Source: Tetrahymena thermophila SB210
Taxonomy: Eukaryota; Ciliophora; Oligohymenophorea; Hymenostomatida; Tetrahymenidae
Assembly: GCF_000189635.1 (NCBI RefSeq)
Contig: NW_002476175.1
Location: 19,175-83,174 of the forward strand
Reading direction: 5' to 3'
Length of the DNA stretch: 64,000 nucleotides
Numbering within the stretch: the first letter of the stretch is position 1; every line of letters starts with the position of its first letter. Under the pieces are notes generated by a model, which saw only the letters and a list, made by a program, of their open reading frames with translations, was not told the DNA's origin and did not search any database. Both the position numbers and the translations under genes were made by a program. Shown in pieces: positions 23,280 through 34,273 of this stretch.

Positions 23280-24957
23280 TCATTATTGTTGTTCAGGTTG
23301 AGCAGGTTGTTATTATTCAACAGCGGTTCTGATTTCCTTATCGTCGGTAATTTATTTGGGGGGGTGGATAATAACGTTATCGGGGATAGGAGTCTTAACA
23401 CCGAACTTCTTAGCTGGGTTAGGTTCGTAGGGTAACATAATCTTTACCTTAACACCCATAATACCCTATAATAATTATTTAAAAAAACAGTTAGAGACTT
23501 TTAGTAAATGAATTAATTAATAATTTAAAATGAAGAAAGGTATTACTTGCTTGAAGAAGACGTGTCTGACGGCAACATCGATGTAGTCGTTCTTGGGTTG
23601 ACCGGTACAGATCATATAACCTTGCTTGAACTTCATGGTCTTAGCTCTTTGTTATTTTAATTTACCAGAGATAATGATTTCACAACCCTTAGCACCATCT
23701 TGGATGACGGACTTGATGATGTAGTTAGCAGCCAATCTGACGGGGACGTCCTTCAATAACTTGTAGTTCATGGCTTCGACTTAAGCAGAGGCGCATAAAC
23801 CCTTGAACTTGATGGGTTCAGCCCAGATTTGGATTTAGTCATCAGAGTAACCGAATCTCTTTTGGAGGAATTGGGTAAGTTCCTTGTGCTTCTTACCTTC
23901 AACACCGATAACTTATTAGGGCTTGGTGGCCTTAATTCTGATTTCGGTCTTGGTGGGAGTTCTTCTGACTTCAATACCAGCATAACCCTATAATTTAGAT
24001 AATTTATTTAGATAAATACGATTTATAAAAAAACATTTTAATTAGCAAATAAAATTTAACATTTTCATTTCAAATGTTATTTTAAATATCAATTAATATT
24101 AGAACAAGTAGAACTCTCTTTTCTTAGCATTATTATTTTAGGTTTATAAAACTATATTTTCATTTCAACCTGGCTCTTTTTAGCAAAATTTATTCAAACT
24201 ACCTAGGCTAAATGTTTCGATTTACTTGCGGCAAAAGTAAAAGAAATTTATTTATTTTATACTGATTGAAAAATAAAATGAAAATTATTCATTTTTGTAT
24301 ATCAAAATTTATCAAGCTGTTATAGATAAGATCTTTCGCTTAATGAATGATTCATTCATTCAAATGAACGAACAATGTTTTCATTAGCTTAGTTTTATTA
24401 ACATTTAGTTTGATTATAGTTGTTACTCTTCAAAAATTTTTCCCGATTGAATTAAAACATGTTATTCAGCAAATTTGTAAAGCTTTATGCTGGCTTTAAG
24501 CTATCATTTAAACAAATTATTGAATTTTGTGCCAAGGATAAAATTATCTTAAACTCAGATTGTAAATAGAATTGCTACATTCAGTTTTAATCTATCATTT
24601 TCAGTTTTGTTTTGCTAAATTATACTAATAATGAGGAAAGAAAGCTCTTCTTAATTCTAATATCTGATTTATTCCTGTAGTATTTTGCTAATTTAGTAAT
24701 GTAAATAAATTCTTACAGCATCTTGGAGAGACTTGGAGAAGAAAGAGTGTAATTCAGCGTTGAAAACACCATCGGCAACGAACTATTGATTAAAATGATA
24801 AGTTTAACAAAATGCAAAAATTGAATTCAAAAGTTGAAGAAGGGCATTAGCGATTCTGAAATTATTTTCTGTACGCTAAGCACTTGTAATTTAAAAAAAT
24901 GGAATTCAGTTTAATTACTTTCTTCTTCTTGTTGATAGCTCTAGTGGTCTTGTCCAT
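23280..24957 (-). CDS. RPS3: 40S ribosomal protein uS3 (S3)
   Basis: Exons 24957-24919, 24782-24717, 23987-23547 and 23465-23280; 732 nt, 243 residues, the usual eukaryotic S3 length. Diagnostic stretches are [34 protein letters not shown], the KH-type region [11 protein letters not shown], and the C-terminal [15 protein letters not shown]. The protein sits at the mRNA entry of the small subunit. Codon use is strongly C-ending compared with neighbours, and TAA glutamine codons are rare until the Gln-rich tail (AQPEQQQ), typical of a highly expressed Tetrahymena gene. The second intron (23988-24716, 729 nt) is long for this genome. A G-rich upstream block is shared with the eS8 gene. Confidence 0.97.
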
Positions 24958-25056
24958 TTTAGTTTATTTATATTTACTTTTTTCTGATTTATTAGATTCC
25001 TTTAATTTCTTTTGAAATTTTCTTTATTTGATAAGTCTTTTCTTTTAATCTCCTCA

Positions 25057-25083
25057 CTCCCCAATTTTTAATTTACCCTCTCC
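25057..25083 (-). promoter_or_regulatory. Candidate ribosomal-protein upstream element (uS3)
   Basis: Minus-strand reading is GGAGAGGGTAAATTAAAAAT then TGGGGAG, lying 100-126 bp upstream of the uS3 ATG. The same arrangement, GGGTAAAaTTAAA then TGGGGAG, lies upstream of eS8 at 61450-61477. G-runs of this kind are rare in the surrounding AT-rich DNA. Its function is inferred only from the sharing. Confidence 0.4.
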
Positions 25084-25528
25084 GTTCAAAGATACTGCGA
25101 TTAATTATTTTAACCTTATTCACACCCAATAAATAATTCTTCCATTCATATTATAATTCTTTTAACTATTATAATTTTATAAAGTTATTCTTCCGAAAAT
25201 GTAGATTTTCTTGGTAAATTTCTATTATAGATAAATTATTTAAGAAATGTTGTTTTAATAAGAAAGAATAAAATATAAATGGAACAATTTATTCTATTTG
25301 CTTGCGCATATAAATCTAATTTTCTTAAATTAAATAATTTATTAAAAGTGTCTTATTTAAAAGCAAAAGTATTCAGCCAAATAAGCACTTTCATTTTTTT
25401 AATAAAAAAGGCAATAATTAATTAATTTTAATTTTTATATTTTTAATAATAAACAATTTCCCCAAGCAAAAAACAAGCAGACTTAATTTTTTTATTTAAT
25501 AGATTCTAAGTCATTAACAAAAAAAAAG

Positions 25529-25600
25529 CTCCGAGACCGGGAATTGAACCCGGGTCTCCTGCGTGACAGGCAGGAATACTAACCACTATACTATCTCGGA
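25529..25600 (-). tRNA. tRNA-Asp(GTC)
   Basis: A 72-nt cloverleaf on the minus strand: acceptor TCCGAGA/TCTCGGA with discriminator G, and anticodon arm CCTGC-CTGTCAC-GCAGG giving anticodon GTC. The T arm holds GGGTTCAATTCCC. A run of T's (plus-strand A's ending at 25527) follows directly as the Pol III terminator. Confidence 0.97.
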
Positions 25601-28600
25601 TTAAGTGGTTATTTTGTATCTAAGTCTTTTAAATCCTACTCCTCTTTATTTATTTTTTTTTCTTCAGTTTTTATAAATTTTAGGATTAAAATTTAAGTGA
25701 AGGATTCTTATTACTCCTTAGAATCCATTTTAGTATTTATCCCTTAAAATAAATATATGAGTTATTTGAATTATTAAGCAGCCTATTTTTGTAATATTAA
25801 TTACACTTCAGTTATTGTCTATATCTTTTTCTGATAAACTACAAATGCATCATACAATTTTTAATTTGAAGTAAACTGGATTTTTATAGGAATAATACAA
25901 TAAAATCACTTTAAAAATGGTCTTAATTTTTGAAATGTCTACTTTAAGCAGAAACTAATCTCGCGAACTTCTAATAAATCAGTAAAATTTATATTTAAAA
26001 GATTTATTTTTGGGAAATCTTTTAATCTAAAAGAATCTAATTAAACAATATTTTTTAGATTTATTTTATATTATTAATACTTGTTTGAAAAAAAAATCCT
26101 TGAATTATATAAAATCTTATAAACATTGTTTTTAATTTAAATAGCCTGAAATAAAATATAAGTATAAATACTTGCATTTTTCATTTTATTTTTTTAAAGT
26201 TAATGTTGTCATTAAAAAATTTAGAGAAGTTTTTATGTATTTTAAGATAAAATAGATTTTATGTGAAATTATTGCTAGTATACTTAATGTGTATTTTAAT
26301 CTAAATGTAATTGATCATTATTTTTTCTACGAGATGCTATTAGCTTGTTACTTATAAATATTATCATTTAAATATGGAATTTCTTTTTTATTTTCATTTT
26401 TTTGCTTGATATGATCTTCATTTCAAAATGATACCATTTTAAAAACATTTACTTAATAAAAAACTTTTGAGGCTTTGATAGATTGTCTTAAAAGCATCGT
26501 AGATAATGTAAGATAGAAAATAAGATTCATGAATCAATCTAATTAAGAGAAAATTATTAATAAAGACTTTTGATATAATTAAAGAATTTAATTTCTAAAT
26601 TTGATTACAAAACAAAAAATAAATAACTAACTAACTTTAAAATAAATTAAATTGATTTAGTAAATATTTTGGAAGTATTCACAAAAAATTTATTCTTTTG
26701 AATACTTAAAACTGTCTAAAGAAATATTAGCTAGATTTTTTTATGTTTAAATAAATCTATCGCTCATATAATAAATTAATTCTAGATTAATTTTAATAAT
26801 TATAATTACACTGAAGATTAAAATAGATTGGAGATAGGATTAATTTTTATTTGCTCAATAGGGTATTTGTATTAATTATAATTTACATTTTGCAAGCATT
26901 TTTAAATATTTTTATGAGAGTAACTTAGCAAAAATGCTATCTAAATAATATATTTTTTAATATTTTAGAAACATTTCAAACATTTGCACTACCCTGAAAA
27001 TAATAAAATGATTTTTATATGACTTTCAAAATTTGTTAATTAACTTAGCTAAGTTGTATTAAATATAGATAAAATTTAATTTAAATAATTTACTGGATAT
27101 CCAAAAAAATAATGTTTGAGTCTATGACCGACTGATCTTACAAATTAAATTTGTTCTATTTTTTATACAAGTTAGAAAGTAATTATTTTTTGGAGAATAT
27201 TTTAAATCAAACAATTTTGTTCATGCTTTCAAATATTTTATTATAATTCCTCAAATTTTAAAAAGGTCAATTTATCTAATCTCTAATAAATTGTCTTGTT
27301 TGAAACTCCAAATAGTATGAATATTAATGTAAATTTAACATAATTATTAAAACTTTAATTCTTCTAGGAGATATTTGTTATTGCATTATTCAAATTTAGA
27401 TAGCAAAGTAATAACTCCTACGAATAATTAATTTTTTTCTTTCTTTATGCAGCTCTATGCATGAATTGGATTGATTCGATTATCAAATATATTAATTTAA
27501 ATTAAAATTGATTTGATTTACTGATTTTTTAATAAAATTTTATGGTTTACTTTATACGTTTCTTCTATCTTAAAATATAAATTATATGCAAAATATCATT
27601 TTTACACTAAATCTAATTTACATTATTTTAATTCTAAACGGGCTAGTTACTATTACCAAATTTACACATTTTTGGCTATTAATTTTATTCAAGCACAAAA
27701 TTTAGCAAAAACTGTCTAATTTAAGTATTCACAGTATTAGTATAGAGGAAGCTTGAATATTCTTTAAATAGTATGTAAATATTATGCAAACTCATATTCT
27801 AGATCAAACTGTAATTTTAGCTAAAAATAGAAATCCTTAGAAGAAATTTAAATAAGTATATTATTATTATTATATAAAATTTTCCTTTTGAATTTATAGT
27901 TTATTAGAGCGTAAACAAATAAGCTTTTACAATTAGCTTTTACCCCTTACCATAAAATATATATATAAATAAATAAATAAATTATATAACATTAGAGAGT
28001 AAAAGTGTTCTTTGAAAATTATGGATTTAAAATTGTTTTTATATTATAATTTTAGACAGCGGAATTGAAAAATGGGTAAGCAAACAGAATTTATGATTGC
28101 TTAGATTGTTAAAATGCAATAAAACCAAAATAATTTTAAAATTAAATAATAGATTGTTTGTTAATTTTTTTATTAATGCTTATTTTATATTAATTAAAGA
28201 TATATAAATTGTATACAAATAAATTAGTTTAGTTTTTAGTTGAAATTTTTAGCGAATTGTATATTTTTATTATTATAGAGTATTTATTAATTGTTGTTGA
28301 TATGTTAGTATTTTTACAAGAGTAGTTGAAAATTGCGTATTTATTTGAATAAAAGTTAGGGTAAGATTGGTTGATGGAATAATTTATTATAATCCTATTA
28401 GATTGACATTATTAAATTAAGTGAAGTAAAATATGATTTTTCTCCCAGTAATAATTTATTTGTTTTTTTCAATTTAATTGACAAATAAATATTTAATATT
28501 TATCAATAAATTAAGTAGGACTATAAATATTTTTTAGCGTATTTGGTTCTATTGATTAAAAGGTTTATAATTGATTTCAGAAGTTCTAACTAAGCGCATG

Positions 28601-28667
28601 ATAATCTGCTAATAGTATCTACATAATTTAAAATATTTAACGTTTATCATTTATTTATTTTAAATGA
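25601..28667. other. Gene-poor intergenic stretch, 3.1 kb
   Basis: Very AT-rich; no frame with coding character, tRNA, repeat or strong structure was seen on either strand by eye. Confidence 0.5.
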
Positions 28668-29081
28668 TCACTCAGATGGTAATTCGTCAGGTATTTCTTC
28701 TACCTCTTCGATAAGTTACTATTCGAAGTAGTTTTTAAGTTGATTATATATAATAATTATATGAGAGTTTTTAGAGGACTTAGCAAGGAGCTCTTTATTA
28801 GCTACTTCATATTGGTAGAATAATTATTTAATCTAATATATATGGCAAAAAGAAGACTCCAGTTAGAAGCGAATCAAATTCTTCTAATTGCTTTTATCTT
28901 ATGAAATCAAGCAGTATAACTTGTAAGCTTCTTGTATTATTTTCTTATCACAGAAAAGAGAAGCAACAAATCTTTCAAGTAATTCCTCTTAGCCAAGAAT
29001 ACTGTAGAGGATAGACCTTTCTTGCTGAAGCGATATTTGGAGGTTTTTGAGGTTGGCAGAGTTCAAGTTTTTCATACTCAT
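28668..29081 (-). CDS. Small hypothetical protein, 137 aa
   Basis: A single exon of 414 nt, 137 residues, ending TGA. It starts MSMKNLNSANLKNLQISLQQ and ends in an acidic tail VEEIPDELPSE. The middle is mostly helical in character with several Cys (FVASLFCDKK, KLYCLISQDK). There is no signal peptide or membrane segment, and TAA/TAG encode Gln at several places. GC is clearly higher than in the flanks, which supports it being a real gene. The family is not recognised. It is isolated in a gene-poor region; a telomere-like GT-rich stretch lies just upstream of the start. Confidence 0.65.
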
Positions 29082-29106
29082 AGTGAATTTGGTTTTGTTT
29101 ACTTGA

Positions 29107-29120
29107 TTGGGGTTTGGGTT
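29107..29120. other. Interstitial telomere-like motif
   Basis: TTGGGGTTTGGGTT lies 26-39 bp upstream of the ATG of the small gene at 28668-29081, within a GT-rich patch (29105-29165). It has one perfect and one imperfect telomeric unit. It could be a promoter-proximal binding site or chance. Confidence 0.35.
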
Positions 29121-30289
29121 ATGATGATAATGTGTTTGTTTATTGGGTGGTTTGATGGTTGGTTAACGAGTGGATCAATCAAAAAATTTGATTGCTAAAA
29201 ATTTGTTGTTGTATTTTTTTTTTAGATTTTATTTGCTTTTAATTTAGATATTTATTTTTATAAATATCTTTATATTATCAATTCAAAACTTCTCTTTTAA
29301 TAAAAAAAAGAAAAAATAATTAAAATAGAATCTGATGAAAGTAAGTGAATTTATTTTGTTATTTAGAAAAACTCTCAAGCAACATTTAGATTAATTAATC
29401 TGATTAATTTTATTTCAAGCCTATAGAGATTATTTGCATAATTTGTTAATTTGATCTAATATATAAGCCTAACTCAAAAAAACCACATACAGTCTCCAAG
29501 CTTTGATAAAGTTGAGCTGCTCATTTTTTAAAATTGAAGACTCTTGCAATGAAATTATAATTTTAAATTAATTCCCGTAGTAAAGTAATTACATGTAAAG
29601 GCTTTAAATTTGCAATAGAAATTTCTTATTTTACATTTAAATTAGTTGATTGCCATCAATAATAATAGATATGAATAATTAAAGAAGCTTCTTGTCAAGT
29701 TTTCTAAAACAAATTATTTGTCTAGATCAATATTCACCCAAAAAATTAAGCAGGATAGATAGAAAAGAAATTTCTCAAACACATGCATGGTAATCTAAAA
29801 AAACAAAATTTCTCTCAAAAATACAAATTTAAAGTTAAAAATAATATTTACCCCTTTTTATGTTGTTTAAATCAAAACTCATTTTCATAGAAATCAATTT
29901 CAGACAAAAAATTTTCTACTCTTCATAACTTTTTTTTTTTTTGCTATTACTATAAATTAATTTAAAATGTAACCCAGATTTTTATATTCAAGCAAAGTTG
30001 ATTTTGTGCTAAATTTTTTTATTGTTTGTTCTATTCCAAGTCATAAAAATTAGCAAAAAATTTTTTTGTCCATTTATTCCTTGCAGAGTAAAATTACTTT
30101 ATTTAGTTAATTGCCTTCAGTTGTTTCAGTAGCCAGCTTAAATTAAATATATTTCCAGTAAAAATTCTTTTTTTTCTTGAGTTGTAATATAAGAAATAGA
30201 AGTTAATCATTTGCGGAGATGTAATTAATTTTTTGCTAACATAAATAATTTCTGAAATAATATGTCATAATTTAAATATTTTATATACT

Positions 30290-30321
30290 CAAATGAAACT
30301 CGATAAATAGGGTTTCATTTG
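30290..30321. repeat. Hairpin, 12-bp stem
   Basis: CAAATGAAACTC, an 8-nt loop, then GGGTTTCATTTG; 12 pairs with one T-G wobble. It is not adjacent to a recognised gene. Confidence 0.6.
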
Positions 30322-30671
30322 CGAACATTTTGTATACAATACATACTGAATTAATGATTTTGCATAGACATTTTAATTATTAAAGAAAATTTGCAGGCTA
30401 TCTTTTGAGTATGTTTTGCTAGTTTTCTTTCATGCTTTAATAATATTTCTAAACTACTCGCTTGCTTGCTTGATAATAGAATCTGATAATTATTTCAAAT
30501 TAACTTTACTATGAAATTAATGTAAATATTTATTTATTCTTCTGTATTGTCATTTGAATTTATAAATGATAGAAGATAGGGTAAGATTTGTTAATGATTT
30601 TAAATTTTTTAGAAAAAATTTTGAGAAGTTTTATAATTTTTTCTTAATTTGAAATGAGATTTGACATCACT

Positions 30672-30711
30672 ATTTTGAGAAACTTTAGATTTGTAAACTG
30701 TTTCTCAAAAT
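30672..30711. repeat. Hairpin, 12-bp perfect stem
   Basis: ATTTTGAGAAAC pairs perfectly with GTTTCTCAAAAT; inside it TTTA pairs with TAAA after a CT bulge, so the fold extends further. It is about 350 bp from the previous hairpin, with no gene nearby. Confidence 0.6.
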
Positions 30712-31270
30712 GAAATCAACGCCAAATATTAAAAGCAAACATTTACTAAGATAGATAATTTTTAGTTTACATTTACTTATTTTATAATTTACAAATTTTC
30801 TTTTTTGTAATTAAGATTATGTTTTTGTTTCAATTTATTATATTCAGTATTAACGCAACCATAAACTATTTGCAACAATTTTAATGAATGCATTTTTAAT
30901 TACTTAATGTAAATACTTTTATCAATTAAAAAAATTTAGCTCATTATATTTATGAGGTAGTTATGTTTTAACTTTACAGGAAAAAAATCATTTTTCAAAA
31001 AATTTTGTTTCGTATAATAACAACTAAATATTGATTTTAATTTATGAATTTAGTTTAGAAACTGATATTTTGAAGTCTTTTATTATTTGATATGTAAAAA
31101 ATTTTAAAAACCTTAAAATGTGTTGCTTTCAACCTGAATCTTAATTAAATAAAGATTTATTGTAATCTCCTAAGTTATTTAAATTTAATATCAATAACAT
31201 AAAATAAAATGTATTATCATATCAAATTCATTATCAAAAGAAACTTTTTTTATACCTGCAAATGCAATTT

Positions 31271-32071
31271 TCATCTATTGCTCAAATTAACTGGCATAGC
31301 TTTAAGTTTATATTTTTTCTTTATGTATAAATTTATACATTCAATTCTCATCAAAGGAATATAAAATGGTTAATTAAAAACTATCTTTTAAAATTATATA
31401 TATTAAAGACATTTCGGTAACTAAAACCAGGATAAATGGAATAAAATCATTTTTTTATACATTATCCCTGAATTATTTTATGAAATTCTGTAGAATTTGA
31501 TTGATAGATATACCATATTTATAAAATATTGTAAGTAAAGAAAGGAATATAAACATTATAAATTTACAATAACAAAACTACAAATTTAGGAAATTAAAAT
31601 GTTGATATTAAAAATTATTATTACCCAGCTTTTTAAAAAGTTGATGAATATACACAAATTTAATAAATTGAAAACAAGTAATTAGATAAAGGAGAGCCAA
31701 TATTTAAAAATAATTACGATAAAACTTTATTTATTTTTGTAAAGGCAGAGTAATAAAAAAAAGCAATGTTTTTTTTTTATGAAAACTATTTAGTTTTAAA
31801 TTTTATGTATTAATTTTTTTAAAACATTAATCTTTAACAGTAGAAACCACGATTTTTCAATTTTAGTCTTAAATTTCCCTTTCAAAAGCTGACAAAATTT
31901 CATCCATTCATAAGTTTTGTCTAGCTAATTTAACTAATTTTTCAAATCACAACCTAATCTCATCTAATTCACAAATTTATTATTATCTGAAGTTACTTTT
32001 GTTTTTGGTGATAATGTTTCTTCACTCTTAATAATTTTTATCACTTTCTTCAAAAAAATTCTTGCTAACAT
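31271..32071 (-). CDS. Doubtful open frame, 266 aa
   Basis: Open from an ATG for 267 codons without TGA. The first about 90 residues (MLARIFLKKVIKIIKSEETL, then FVNQMRLGCDLKNQLNQLDK) look protein-like. The rest is Phe/Ile/Leu/Lys-rich, as expected when AT-rich non-coding DNA is translated. With only TGA as stop, long chance frames occur here. It could be a first exon of a small gene or noise. Confidence 0.2.
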
Positions 32072-34273
32072 GAATTAATTGAGCTTACAATCTGGAAATA
32101 TTTTGTTTTTATTTAAAAAATTAATGTTTTTTTTATTTCAAAAAGATATTTACTAGCTAATTTTTAATTATTTATTAAATTTTATTAGAATATTTTAATT
32201 AATATTCAAGCATTATTCCTTATTTTATAATTTACAATATGTTATTGTATTAAAAACTATTTTAAATATATACATACAATATTATTAGTAAGTGAAGTAA
32301 AGATTAGTTTTTTTAAATGATTCCCTTTTTAAAATTTTAACTATTTGTAAATAAACAATTTTTTACAATATAAGCCATTAAATGATATATGGTATAAGTT
32401 TATAGTTAAATAAAAAGATACTTTCAAAAAAGAATAAAAATCAACCTTATGTATTATCAAAATACATTAATCAATATGCATGAGTGAAAAAAAGACCCAA
32501 ATATATTTCTTTATAAAAAATAAGATATAATAACATAGAAGTATTTGATTTAAGCAATGAATTTATAAATTTAAGAGAGTAAATAAAAACCATAGATAAT
32601 TAAATTCTTTAATAATCTAAATTAAAGAATTTGATCAAAAAGTATTTTGAGTAAGTATTAATATTTAATAAAATAAGTACTTTCGAGTGAAATCAAAGAA
32701 TAAATGTTACATATAAAAGAATATCTTAAAAGCCTAATCCTCCAAACTAGAAGAATCTATCATTATTTATAAAATATCATCATAAATTTTATTTCTCAAA
32801 AAATAAATAAAAAAATATGCTTTTTTAATTAAGATCACTAATTTTCTAGAAATATAAAAAACTATTTTTATATAAATACATATTTTAAATACTTTTCATA
32901 TTTATATTTAATAAACTACGACTAAATAAATTTATAATCATTTTTCATTATAAATTGAATATATTTATTTTAGTAGTGAAAGTAAATATATTAATTTTTA
33001 ATATAATTCAAGTATTTTTTCTATTTTTGTTAGGAAATTATAATTTTATCTTTTTTTAAATTTGGATATTAATCATACCAAAAATATATTTATCTTCTTT
33101 TAATTTAGCAAATTATAAATGGGATTTACATTGAAAATGAATAAAATTTAAAGTTGAAAAAATTTAAATAAATAAAGATTTAAAAGCTCATTTTTAATTC
33201 TTCTAAAATAAACTTAGAAGCAATCTTATTCTTCAAATTAAAAATGAGCTAAAAAGTTTTTAATTGCAAAAATAGAACAAATAAAAAAATTTAGAAAACA
33301 AATATTATTTGTTTAAATTTGATTTTTTTTATTTTATTTAAATAAATAATTATGATAAAGTTAACTAATTAAAAAATTAATAATTTGTTTTTTCTCATTT
33401 TTTTTGAAATTAAAAATAACCTTTCATTTTACACTTTAAAATTTATGAATATTTTTTAATTATTTTTTGTAGTAATTTAATTATTTCAATGTAATCAAAA
33501 TTAAATAATCCTATAAGAAATTAAATGTTTTAATTTGATTTTTTTTTTTATGAAATATTTTTAAAGTTTTTAATCTAGTATTTTAAAAATAAAAGAAAAA
33601 ATAATATTTGTTTTTACTTAAAGTAGAGAGATTATATAAATATTGAATAAGTTTTTTAATTTATTTAATTTTGAAATATATAAATATAATTTTTTATTAT
33701 TGAAATGTTATTTTTTAAAGTAAAAGAAAAAATATGCTTTGAAAGTAAATAAAAATTTATATTATTGTTTATAATTTGAAAATAAATTTTCATAAATTTT
33801 TCTCATTTAAAAATAAATTGGATAAGTTTAAAAACTAATTAATATTCCCATTTGTATTTTTAAAGAAGGAGTATTTTTTATGATGACTTGTTGATTACAC
33901 AAATTATTTATTATAATATAAAGTAAATTGCAGATATTAAAAATCTATTTTCTTTTAGCTAACTATTGTTATGCTTGTTTACTTATTTATGGTTAATTTT
34001 AATACCAAAATTTTTATAAATAATTGAATGCTTGTAAAAATGGCCTATAAAGCTTTAAATAGATAAATTGTTTATAATAATTAATTATTATTTTTATAAA
34101 CGTACATAGAAATTGACTTCAATTGAGCAATTTCTCTAAATTAAGTATATATTATACATAAATATAGATAAATAAACAATTAATTACTTAAGTTATCTTA
34201 TCATTTAGTTGTATTTATAGTTTTTCTTTTAGAAAAGCAGCAGAGATTTATAAGTAATCTAAGAGTTAGATAG

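Larger units (their letters stand above)
29121..34273. other. Gene-poor intergenic stretch, 5.2 kb
   Basis: The longest gap in the window. AT-rich DNA with two clear 12-bp-stem hairpins (30290-30321 and 30672-30711) and one weak minus-strand open frame (31271-32071). Nothing else recognisable was seen. Confidence 0.5.

Noticed and set aside
23768-23983. Minus-strand open frame of 71 codons
   Set aside because: It is a shadow frame inside exon 3 of uS3; the true frame is fully accounted for.
29107-29120. Telomerase RNA template region
   Set aside because: The Tetrahymena template CAACCCCAA is not present on either strand here; only a partial telomere-like motif is seen.
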